Origin: Ischnura elegans
Taxonomy: Eukaryota; Arthropoda; Insecta; Odonata; Coenagrionidae
Direction of reading: 5' to 3'
DNA: 64,000 nucleotides
Assembly (NCBI RefSeq): GCF_921293095.1
Contig: NC_060248.1
Span: forward strand, 18,184,744 to 18,248,743
The notes beneath the pieces were generated by a model, which searched no databases, was not told the origin of the DNA, and saw only the letters and a program-made list of their open reading frames with translations. The translations under genes were made by a program, and so were the position numbers. Numbering within the stretch: the stretch's first letter is position 1; every line of letters begins with the position of its first letter. Of the stretch, positions 32,271 to 42,520 are shown one piece after another.

Positions 32271-34125
32271 ACGAATAAGGTTTTTCATCTAAACATTTGT
32301 GAAAATGACTACATGGTTAGTGAGACGGGTAAAGTGGAAAGGGGGAAAGTAAACTTTGGAACAGAGGAAGAATTGCCGATGTTCAATATAAAGGAAATAA
32401 AACATAGAGACAAAGGTCCCTGGATGGTCAAGATTAACGTAGAGAGAAAGGACATTTTTATGGAGATAGACACTGGATCGGCGGTCTCTGCTGTGTCAGA
32501 GGAGTATTACAAAGAACAATTTTGTGAACTCCCCTTACACAGTACTAATGTTAAACTGAGGTCGTATTCGAATGTGGTGATGGAGCCAAAAGGGATTATC
32601 GCAGTTATGGTATATTATCGAGTTGTGAGCCAAAGACTGTGGTTGTTCATTGTGGAAAATGGTGGGCCACCATTGTTGGGCAAGGATTGGTTTCGGGCTT
32701 TGAAATTTGGTGAACCCATGTATAGAGTTGAAATTGATACCGTGGCCAGGGTGAATGAAATACGGGATGCAAACAAGGATTTGTGGAATGGAGGCTAAGG
32801 GCTGTTAAAAGGGGAAACTGTGCGGCTGTACTTAAAAAAATATGCAAAACTTATATTCAAACATTCACGAGCCCTAGCTTTTGCCTTGAGGAATAAAGTG
32901 GACAAAGAACTTGAGAGATTAGTGGAGTTAGGGGTATTGTATCCTGTAAAGTTCAGCAATTGGGCAACTCCAGTTGTACCAGTGGGAAAGAGTGATGGAA
33001 CAGTCAGAATTTGTGGAGATTTTAAAGGTACTGTGAACTCACAATTAAAAGTAGAGCAATATCCACTTCCTAGGGTTGAGGAGTTGTTTTCAAAGCTACA
33101 AGGGGGAGAGAAATTTTCAGTCATAGATTTGTCCAATGCCTTTCAACAACTCTTACTGGATAAGGATTCGCAGGCTTTATGTACCATCAATACACACAAG
33201 GGCCTCTTTAGATATATAGTAGACTTCCCTTTGGCATTCCTTTCCTTCCTTCCCTTCAGCCCCCACAATTTTTCAAAGAGCTATGGACCAGGTGCTACAG
33301 AGTTTGGAGGGAATTGCATGTTTTCAGGATGACATAATCGTCACAGGAGAAAATGATGAAAGGCACCTGAGCAATTTGAACCAAGTTTTAAACAAATTGA
33401 ACAATTTGGGGTTTAAGGTCAATAAAGATAAATGCAAGTTAAAGTTGGATATAGTTGAGTTCTTGGGGCACAAGATTGACAAAGAGGGTTTGCACACTAC
33501 AACCAGTAAAATTGAAGCTGTTGTAAATTCACCTAGACCAGAGGGGATGTCTCAGTTGAGGGCGTTTTTGGGATTAGTTGAATACTATTCTAAATTCCTG
33601 CCAGATTTAGCCTCAGTGTTGTCACCCTTGCATCAGCTGCTGAGGAAGGAGACTACATGGAATTGGTCGGCTGAGTGTGAAACAGCATTCAATAAAGTAA
33701 AACAGCTAATCACATCTACCAAAGTATTGGCTCATTATGATCAGTCACTGCCAGTTATTTTGCAGTGTGATGCTTCCCCATAAGGTTTGGGGGCAGTAAT
33801 CTTACACTCCTACCCTAATGGTGAGGAAAGGCCAATTGCCTTTGCCTCTTGGTCCCTCAGCAGGGTGAAATCTCACTATGCTCAGATAATAGACAGGGAA
33901 GCGTTAGCACTTGTATTTGGGGTAAAAAATTTTACGCAGTAGGTACCTGTATGGACGAGAGTTCATTTTGAGAACAGATCATAAGCCATTGATACATTTT
34001 TTCGGGGACAAGAAGAGAAGACACCTGGGCTGTGAGTGTGACTCACTCAAAGAAGGCGATATCTTGTTCGCTCACTATTCTTAAATAATCAGTGGTGAAT
34101 TTGGTCATGGCTGATGTCAGCTGTT
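32271..34125 (+). pseudogene. pol: Gypsy Pol pseudogene: protease, RT, RNase H; integrase missing
   Basis: Protease with MEIDTGSAVS near 32460-32490; a stop at 32796; RT with VPVGKSDGTVRICGDF, FSVIDLSNAFQQ and, after a frameshift near 33230, FQDDIIVTGEN (33320), then FLGHKIDKEG and LRAFLGLVEYYSKFL; RNase H starting LQCDASP with a stop right after. Further pieces read LRTDHKP and EFGH, then the end-of-RNase H motif before the insertion of the array element at 34131. No integrase can be found beyond it. FQDD replaces the YxDD of most RTs, which is normal in this Gypsy group. Confidence 0.85.
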
Positions 34126-34130
34126 TCCAC

Positions 34131-35220
34131 CCTAGTAGAAAAAAGTGTGTTCATTCAGTGTTCTTTTTATGTTCATTTAATGTTCGAATTGTGTTCCTTC
34201 TATGTTCACCGAATGTTCACTTTATGTTCTTTTTATGTGTTTTGTGACAGAAAGAACATAAAAAGAACACAAAATGAACACTCGTCTGTGAACATAAAAA
34301 GAACATAATTTGAACACAAAATGAACACTTTTTTGAACATCAAAAGAACACAAAATGAACATAAAAAGAACATTTTGTTGAACAACAAAGAAAAAGCTTT
34401 CACGGAAGTCCCATCATTACCATGAAAACTTTCACATCTTTGTGAATCAGATGTCAATGTTTGGATAAGCTTCATATCATTTTATTTCCAGCTTTTTTTT
34501 ATTAGAAACGAACTTATTAGCAGAAGCCAAATGCTCAGGGCTTATCCCTGTTTAGTATGCAATAAAGTACATATTGAGAGTGTTTTCAGGTGTTCCTTGA
34601 TTGCATTCTCGGATCATTCAATGTCCATTTTTTTATGATATGCCTTCATTTTGGGATAATTTTCCCGGAAATTCATTACTTTAAATTTCTAGAAATATTA
34701 TGGAAAACTGCTAAAAAATACAGTTTTGTGGATTTCAAGATGGCGAAATTCAAACTCATTTTTGGTAGACAAAGTCTCCAAAAATCATCTGTATTACTTG
34801 TTGTATGTAAAGCTACTTGTCATGACACATGAACTGCAGTTATCCACAATCACCTCCAAGGAATGAGAATTTTTATACTGGTTTATTTTAAAGAACAACA
34901 AAGAAAAATGTTCATTTTGTGTTCAACATAGTGAACATAAAATGAACATATAAAAAAATGTTCAATTTGTGTTCACCATGGTGAACATAAAATGAACACA
35001 AAGTGAACATAAAATGAACGCATAAAAAATGTTCATATTGTGTTCACCATGGTGAACATAAAATGAACTCAAAGGGAACACAAAATGAACATAAAGAAAA
35101 ATGTTCATTTTGTGTTCACTGAGATGAACATAAAAAGAACATAAAAGAACACCAAAAGAACACTTGAACACTGAATGAACATATAAAGAACACCAAAAGA
35201 ACACAATTTTTTCTACTAGG
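34131..35220. mobile_element. GTTC-array element with CCTAGTAGAAAAAA ends
   Basis: Inverted ends CCTAGTAGAAAAAA(G/T)TGTGTTC. The left array has GTTC at 34149, 34160, 34171, 34182, 34193, 34204, 34215 and 34226, all exactly 11 bp apart. It then switches to GAAC units. On the right, GAAC at 34983, 34994, 35005 and 35016 keep the same spacing. The centre (34400-34860) is unrelated unique sequence with no coding. It interrupts the decayed Gypsy pol. Confidence 0.75.
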
Positions 35221-35333
35221 GCAGTATGAGACAATTTACATGTCCAGGTTAGGGGAAGACCACACCCTGCCTTCAAAACTGCCACCAGCCGTTATGACTG
35301 GGGACCTGTGGTGGTAGATCCCACATCATCGAC

Positions 35334-35734
35334 TAATCATGCCAGCCAGAACAAATGCACTGCAGCACTGTCTCGCCTCCCCCAACCCTCAACAAAGAGT
35401 GAAATCTGCACAAAGAATCCTCCCCCATGCAACCACCTAGCAACGTCATACACCACCAGGAAGGTCAGCGGGTCACGCAGTGGGCTGACCGCCAGCACCT
35501 CCGTTTCCCATTCTGAGGGCCGCACGATGAGATGCTCGGCAAAGTTCTTCGGAAGAAAACTGGCGAGAACACCGAAGAAGAGGCCCACAAAAACGCAAGC
35601 TATCCTGCGCCAACCACCACTGCCGACAAACTTGGTGATCGGAAAGTCTCCCTCCCACAGTCTTAACTTGGTCTCCAAGCGCTGCAGGAACTGCTGTTCG
35701 CCCAAGAGATCCATTTCAAGGGAGAGCTGCCGCC
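35334..35734 (-). pseudogene. unidentified coding block, second half (split by Harbinger elements)
   Basis: Open minus-strand frame with MDLLGEQQFLQRLETK, a hydrophobic stretch IACVFVGLFFGVLASFL that could be a membrane segment, and EHLIVRPSEWETEVLAV. I do not recognise the protein. If the two neighbouring transposons and one copy of each TAA are set aside, the frame is continuous with the VVKAYVVLLR end of the block at 37711-38240, so both were once one coding sequence. Base composition (GC-rich third positions) differs from the AT-rich surroundings. It is probably a dead gene or retrogene. Confidence 0.45.
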
Positions 35735-35980
35735 TAAAGGTACGTTTTCATAGACGCGTCAGAGGCGCACGCGCGCGACGATACGCGTCACGTATTCGCG
35801 TGAACCGTTCACATGCAAGCGAAAGCGAACCTGCGCGTAGGATGTGCTTGCGCGACATCTACGGCAAAGAAGAAATTATAAAAAAAGAAACGACACGACC
35901 GTGTGTGAATGTTGCAAACTAACTTTCAGATATATGAGTTGGAGTGTATTTCTGCGAACATATTTGAAGGGAAGAAATGG

Positions 35981-36200
35981 ATGCAGTACTGCCATTGAAT
36001 CCTGTACAAATGGAATGGAGGTTTAATGCCTTATTGGGCCTTGTTTTACTAAGAAGACGGCGATATGCAAGAAAAAGGTGGTGGTTCGCCCAATATTTGA
36101 GGAACGCAGAAGGCAGAGAGACTACCATCATCTCCTCCAAGAGATGAGGCTTAACGACCGCGAGTCATTTTTTAATTACTTAAGAATATCCCCAGAAATG
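35981..36200 (+). pseudogene. HARBI1-like transposase, N-terminal exon
   Basis: From ATG at 35981 the frame reads to YARKRWW; then, after a single-base loss, the next frame reads VVRPIFEERRRQRDYHHLL and RLNDRESFFNYLRISPEM, the highly conserved start of Harbinger transposases. It ends at a possible splice donor (ATG|GTTTAG). The catalytic DDE part is missing from the rest of the element. Confidence 0.82.
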
Positions 36201-36510
36201 GTTTAGTTAGAACTATCGAATTCTGATGAAATTTATCAAAATTTTCGGTCGACATATGGCTCAATGAAAAATTTAGTAACAATTACCAAACCAATTTGAT
36301 AAATTATATCAAACTGGTTTGGTAATTGATACCGAAATGGCCACAGCAGTTCGATAAAAACTATCAAAATCAAAAGATAATAAAACATACGTAGCGTGCA
36401 CATGTGAAATATTTTCAATCCATAAAACACTCTTATGATTTAAAATCATAAAATTAATAGTTAAACGTAAGTTTATGCCAAAAATATTCATAAAAAAGTA
36501 AAAAAAAATA

Positions 36511-36583
36511 CTCCTGCTAGCAGGATCGAACGTGGGCCCCCCGCATGGTAGCGTTGGGCGCTAACCACTGGGCTACACCGGTT
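36511..36583 (-). ncRNA. tRNA-like sequence (SINE head or tRNA pseudogene)
   Basis: The minus strand has an A-box-like GTAGCCCAGTGGTTAGCGC and a B-box-like CGTTCGATCCTG at tRNA spacing, followed by a T run suitable for Pol III termination. The acceptor stem does not close (ACCGGTG versus GCAGGAG), so this is not a functional tRNA. Confidence 0.6.
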
Positions 36584-37345
36584 GTCATAACAAATGCTTA
36601 CTCAAACACACTAATATTTTATTAATGTTCATAATTAACCTTTGCGTTGAAATGTGAATAAGATGTGATTAAACTTTCCCTTTGTAAGCTTAAGAGTAAT
36701 ATTTGATGCACACAATTGCACTAAGTAGTTACTCCATATCCATATCTAGTGCATATGCGCAAGAAAACTTTGTTTGTACGCTTTTTACATCGATCTAGAG
36801 GTGATTTTAACGTGCTGGGTGATATCCTTAGCATAGATTGCGTCTAGTATGACGACTTTAATCACGTCATTCAACATGATCGCGAATGATTATGCCTCAA
36901 GAATACCTCCAATTAAGGTTTTTATGTGTCGAAATACACAAACATCTCCTAACAGCTTTAATATCCATGATAATACGCTGTTCAATCATTGTCTTTGATG
37001 CACCGGCTTACGGATAACATTGCAATGTAAAGCAGAAATAAACAGAAAAATGAACGTAAATAAAACTAAAACTTTATCGCCATCACAAATAATAAAAACA
37101 AAATCATTTCTACCAAATTACCCGGATTTCCGAAATGATAACTTCATCAACGAAACCTCGCTGGTCGGCCATGTTTGAGATTCTACGCGTCCCACGCGTC
37201 GAAAGTTGAACATATTTCATCTCGGGAGACGCGAAGCTAGGCGAACGTACGCGATATCACACGAAGAAATCCGGGCTTCTGATTGGCTGAAAATTTCGCT
37301 TTCGCGTCGGTTCGCCTGAAACGCGTTCATGAAAACGTACCTTAA

Positions 37346-37707
37346 GGGCAGGCGCGCACTAGCGCGACCACGACAGATCTCTGTCGCACACCTTTCGACC
37401 AGAGCATGACCACGACCACCCCCACGATAGCAAAACACATTCACCGTCCACTTGCTCAGTCGGTATGGTATGATCGGGTCGGAGTGAAGTCGGAGTCTGT
37501 GCGCGGCGCGCCATTACAATGTGTGTAATTTCTGGCCGCAACGACCGCTGAGTCGGGGACGACCAAATTCAAAAATTTTGGTCGGACGACTCGGGTCCGA
37601 CCAACGAGTCGCACTTGGCCTAGTGCGCGTCGCTCCATTTGTTGCAATGCTAAAACTGATCGTGTGCCACAGGTCGTGGCCGTGGTCGCGCTTGTGCGCG
37701 CCTGCCC
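37346..37707. mobile_element. Harbinger-type MITE abutting the larger Harbinger element
   Basis: 362 bp, GC-rich. Ends GGGCAGGCGCGCAC(T/A)AGCGCG in inverted orientation; TAA on both sides (37343-37345, shared with the neighbour, and 37708-37710). No coding. It inserted at the target duplication of its neighbour, or the reverse. Confidence 0.82.
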
Positions 37708-37710
37708 TAA

Positions 37711-38240
37711 GCAGAACCACGTAAGCTTTGACAACTAGCCGGGCCACTTGACCGTAATATTCTTGCATAACGTTGCAGAGGCAGCTGTTGTCTTCGTCGT
37801 CCGCCTCGATAATGGCGTCCATTCAGTAATGGCTGAGACTGGGTCTCATTGCATCGTTCCCATTGCATCTCCACTTGTTCCACGAAGTCAGACACGTGCC
37901 ATGTTTTGGAGAATAGACACAGGAAGGCCAAGTGCCCGTGAAATTCCACCTTCATTCCCTTGACCAGATCGCTGCCCCGTGAGAGTGACGCCAGACATTC
38001 TTGGAACAAGAAGACTTAGGAAGTGTGTTTGAACATGAAACGTTCTCCGTGCCCTTTCCTATAAGTCAACAATCGAATCATCTCTTCCTGGTTAAGAAAT
38101 CCGTCACCCAGCAAACTGCGGAGCCATTGGTAAAACGCTTTCACCAAGGTCGGTAAAAGCCAGGTCGTGTCACGCACTTGACCAATGTAATCCGCCATCT
38201 TGATTCTCAAGCGCGGCGGGAATTCAAATTTTACGTGCAT
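37711..38240 (-). pseudogene. unidentified coding block, first half
   Basis: Minus-strand frames with good coding character: MADYIGQVRDTTWLLPTL (from 38199), RLLTYRKGHGERFMFKHT, then a stop; in the same frame KVEFHGHLAFLCLFSKTW and VSDFVEQVEMQWERCNE; then a shift to AIIEADDEDNSCLCN and VMQEYYGQVARLVVKAYV. At least one stop and one frameshift. I do not recognise the family. See the second half at 35334-35734. Confidence 0.45.
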
Positions 38241-38375
38241 TTAAATGGGAGACATAGGTAAAAGGAAACACGGTTTTCTCACAACGTAATCGATGCAGGG
38301 AAATGAAATTTTTTTTATAAATAGTTAATAAAATGGAAATTTATGATACGTCTGTATTTTGAGTCTATGGTCCAC

Positions 38376-39770
38376 GGTTCGACTCTAGAAAAATTGTCAA
38401 CTCACGGGAAAAATAAATTTCGCACTGCAGCGCTCTGGATGCATGGGTTGTAAGGCACCATGTCTTACTTCCTTATTTAGGAAGTCTGGTACATGAAAAT
38501 TTCCATGGTCATAGATAATTATAATATACTTGCGAACACGGGCAGCTTTTGACACTGAAGACCTCGGTTCGACTCTAGAAAAATTGTCAACTCACGGGAA
38601 AAATAAATTTCGCACTGCAGTGCTCTGGATGCATGGGTTGTAAGGCACCATGTCTTACTTCCTTATTTAGGAAGTCTGGTACATGAAAATTTCCATGGTC
38701 ATAGATAATTATAATATACTTGCGAAAACGGGCAGCTTTTGACACTGAAGACCTCGGTTCGACTCTAGAAAAATTGTCAACTCACGGGAAAAATAAATTT
38801 CGCACTGCAGTGCTCTGGATGCATGGGTTGTAAGGCACCATGTCTTACTTCCTTATTTAGGAAGTCTGGTACATGAAATTTTCCATGGTCATAGATAATT
38901 ATAATATACTTGCGAACACGGGTAGTTTTTGACACTGAAGACCTCGGTTCGACTCTAGAAAAATTGTCAACCCACGCGACAAAAATTTTCTTACTTCAGC
39001 GCTCCGGGTGCATAGGTACAAGGAACCATGTTTTATTCCTTTATTTATGAAATTAGATTCATGAAATCTCCCAAGGTCATAGGAAATTATAGTATACTTG
39101 ATAATACGGGCGGTTTTTAGTCTGACGACCTCGGTTCGACTCTGGAAAAATTTACAAGCCAAGCGAAAAAAACATTCGTTCAACAGCGCCCTGTGTGTAT
39201 AGGCATAGGCGGATCCAGGGGGGGGGGGCACGGGGGCACGTGCCCCCCCCAGACCCTCAAAAATATGCATGATTTTTAATACGGTCCCATTATCATTGCG
39301 TTCGTTTTGTATTACGAGGTATCCTTGTGCCCCACCCAGAACAAAATCCTGGATACGGCCTTGCTTGTGCCCCCCCAGAAAAAAATCCTGGATCCGCCCG
39401 TGTATAGGTACAAGGAACCATGTCTCACTTCCTTAATTAGGAGGTCCGGTGCATGGAATTTTCCACGGTCATAGTTAATTACATTATACTAGATAATAAG
39501 GGCGGTTTTTGACCCTGAAGATCTCGGTTCAACTCTGAAAAAATCCCCAACCCACACAACAAAAATTGTCTTCAGCGATCCGGGTGAATAGGTACAAGGA
39601 ACCATGTTTCATTCCTTCATTTATGAAGTTAGATTCATGAAATCTCCCAAGGTTATAGGAAATTATAGCATACCTGATAATACGGGCGGTATTTTAGTCT
39701 GAGGATCTTGGTTCGACTCTCGAAAAATGCCCAAACCAAGTGATAGCATGACTGATCTAAGAGGGTTGTG
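38376..39770. repeat. satellite-like tandem repeat, about 190-bp unit
   Basis: The marker GGTTCGACTCTAGAAAAAT recurs at 38376, 38566, 38756 and 38946 (period exactly 190), then at about 39133, 39524 and 39711 in diverged form. The first three units are nearly identical; the outer right units are much more diverged. A MITE (39204-39400) lengthens the fifth unit. No coding. Confidence 0.9.
39204..39400. mobile_element. hAT-type MITE, GGCGGATCCAGG family, copy 3
   Basis: Inserted within a satellite monomer; perfect 8-bp duplication TGTATAGG (39196-39203 and 39401-39408). Its right end is doubled: CCTTGTGCCCC...AATCCTGGAT appears twice in tandem. Confidence 0.82.
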
Positions 39771-39779
39771 AATTTGTTA

Positions 39780-42517
39780 ACATTGCTACTCCAAATCATG
39801 TATGTAATACTAGAACCATCTGCTTGCCAATTTTCTAAGAATCATGACAAATAATCCGACTGCAACTGCATTTAATTCAGCACAGAGCAAATGCATTCCA
39901 AATTACACCCAGACCATTAACAATTAAAATACTTATTGAGATGAATTGCTGGATAGAAATAAAAAAAGCTGGCACATCTTAATCACATCCTTATATTATA
40001 ATAAAATTCACTACAATCTCCACAGTTCAGTAAATCACATAACTATTTACAATCACAGTCATATAAAGTAATGTGTGATCATTAAAACGGAAAATCATGT
40101 GCAATAGAATATTTTTCCAGAATAAATAAAATATAATTTTGTTGAAATAGTAGTACAATTTGATCAAACTAATTTCAAAACAGATGCACATAATTGAAGG
40201 CTTTTAAAACATCCATTTAAAGGTGCACTGCCATAATGTCTAGACTTTAAGGAATGATGATTTTGCTAATGCTGGCAAATGTAGCAGTAAGGTCCACACA
40301 ACAGGTATCACCCTCAGGATTACAAATCCAGACTGCCACTTAATGCATAGTATCCTGTCCCGGATTAAGAAGAACAGTTTTTCAAATAGTCCATGATTAT
40401 ACACTGCACCAGGCTACTAGAGAACATTACATATAAATACCATGAGACAAAGTAAACCGAAGAGTTAACAATGTAATTAATTGAACAAACCATTCATTTT
40501 GAGATGCACAAGTATGTTCATGGGAAATCAACATTCAAAAGGAAAAAGTTCTGTTCATCCAAGTTATCATTATAGGTCAGTGTATAGAATACCCAACAAC
40601 ACTTATACCATGATCCCGAAAAAATCAGAACTATGTAATTGTGTTTGTAGTTAATAGAATAATATCTTCAAATAAATGGATTGTACTAAACATCAATTCC
40701 ATACTTAAAATCATCAACTTCTAAATATACTGATATTCCTCCTGATGTAAGATCCTAATAAAATCCTTGCAAACCTGAAATACAATTAAAAAGACTATCG
40801 GAAACAGTACATATTACATAATTTCCAAGGATTGCAGATTGCAGTAGTCTCACACATTATCCAAATATGTAAAATAAAGTTGAAATGCCATTCACCATTA
40901 CCATATGCCTGCAAAATGACAAGTTCACAGCAATGCATAAGGCCTCATATACTCCAATAGCATATACCAGTTCATGCCATTAGAATGTATTTTCCAGTTC
41001 CCAAACTCAACCTAGAAAGAATAAAAATATTTAGCTCAAAAAAGGGTGGGAAAACTAAGCACATAATCATTATTGAAATAAGTTCTAACACTCCCACATG
41101 AAAAAGACATTTCCTATTTTCAGAAAGAAGTTATGTCTCAGATATTAATCAAATTTAAGAATAAAGTCAAAATGTCATTTAACATTACATTAGCCTGATA
41201 CATGAAATCCTGATCATAGCAACAAGTATTCTATCATGTTCTCAAGTAACTCAAGCCCATTAATGCCAATAATGAAGAAGTTCCCTGTTGTTCTCTGCAA
41301 CCCAAAATTTAAAAAGAAATTACCCAAAAGGGGAAAACTGGGCAAATAATTAATAAATCAGTAACATTTCCCCCTCTTATTGACCATATAACACAGCTAC
41401 TTCCACCTGGAAGAAAAAAATAAGGATTAGAATAACCTTGGAAATACATACTATAGAAAGGGCTATGAAAGAATCATTTACTCACACATGTGTTCTCCTG
41501 AGACATCTCCTCAAACTTTTTCAAAAGTGTTTCCCGTGACACTCTCACTTGCTTCCTTAAAATCTACAGATATCAATCCGCAATTCACATCATTTTGAAA
41601 GGTCCTATCAGTAGCATTTCCCCCTCTTATTGACCATATAACACAGCTACGTCCGCCTGGAAGAAAAAAAAATTGAATAACCTTGGAAATACATATCAAT
41701 GAAAGGGCTATGAAAGAATCATGTACTCACACATGTGTTGTCATGAGAAACTTATCCAGCTTATTTCATCATGGTTTCAAAAGATTATCGGACTTCATCA
41801 GGTACATTAAAGATTTTACAAATAACTGCAATAAATGAATATACATCAGAACATTAATTAGAATAGGATGGATTCCAAACTCAATCACTGATTTTAAGTC
41901 AGCAAATGCTGCACGGAGCAAATGCATTCCAAATTGAGCAATTAGACTCAGACAATTAACAATGACAAGACAATCATGGATGTAAATAACTGAAGCATAA
42001 AGCCTGTTAAATTGTAGGAAGTAGTTTTACAAATCCAGTAGAATACCGCGCCCATGTGTTAATTTTAATGGATATATTATGGGTTGAAATGCACTATAGA
42101 TACAGGGTGGGGTACAGACATAATGGGTATTAAATGAAACGAAATGATTAATACCGAGCTAAATGCAGGAGATTACCCCGAAAGGAAAGATATGGTGCAT
42201 CTCAATATGCAGTCAAACTATACTAATAATGTTGCATTGATGGAGAGAGAAATAAATCATCCAGGCTCATCATAATCACATTCTTATATTATAATTCACT
42301 ACAATCTCCACGGTTAAGTTAATCACAAAACTGTATCTATATTCACAAAAGTCATATGAGTGTGCACTGATCATTAAGAGGGATAGTTATAATATGTATA
42401 TTATCATCCTGGAATAAGAATAACTGTTCTTCAAGTACCTAGTTCATCAATAACCATTGCACCAGGCTGCTAGAAAACACAACATATAAAAACCATTATA
42501 AAAAGTATACCAAATGC
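39780..42517. repeat. about 2-kb tandem duplication, first unit and start of second
   Basis: GAGCAAATGCATTCCAAATT occurs at about 39895 and 41918; other paired blocks (CTTATATTATAAT..CACTACAATCTCCAC; GCACCAGGCT.CTAGA) keep a spacing near 2.0-2.2 kb. Within the first unit a 250-bp segment is repeated (41365 and 41615, TTTCCCCCTCTTATTGACC). The second unit resumes at 44715 after a transposon. AT-rich, no coding recognised. Confidence 0.7.
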
Positions 42518-42520
42518 CAG

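Larger units (their letters stand above)
35738..37342. mobile_element. PIF/Harbinger element with transposase remnant
   Basis: Inverted ends AGGTACGTTTTCAT, flanked by TAA (35735-35737 and 37343-37345). 1605 bp. It contains one exon of a HARBI1-like transposase in + orientation and a tRNA-like insertion on the minus strand. The subterminal regions are rich in CGCG/ACGCG. The 3-bp TAA duplication and transposase agree on the superfamily. Confidence 0.88.

Noticed and set aside
34131-35220. simple microsatellite
   Set aside because: Inverted ends, opposite orientation of the two arrays and a unique centre show a defined element, not plain slippage.
35334-35734. TMEM43 or MUL1-type membrane protein
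   Set aside because: The hydrophobic segment after an LxRLE-like stretch is superficially similar, but no conserved family motif is present.
35308-35922. 204-codon + strand frame
   Set aside because: It crosses the TAA target site into the Harbinger element and is antisense to a better coding block.
38376-39770. CRISPR-like array
   Set aside because: The unit is 190 bp with no repeat/spacer alternation and the DNA is eukaryotic. It is a satellite.
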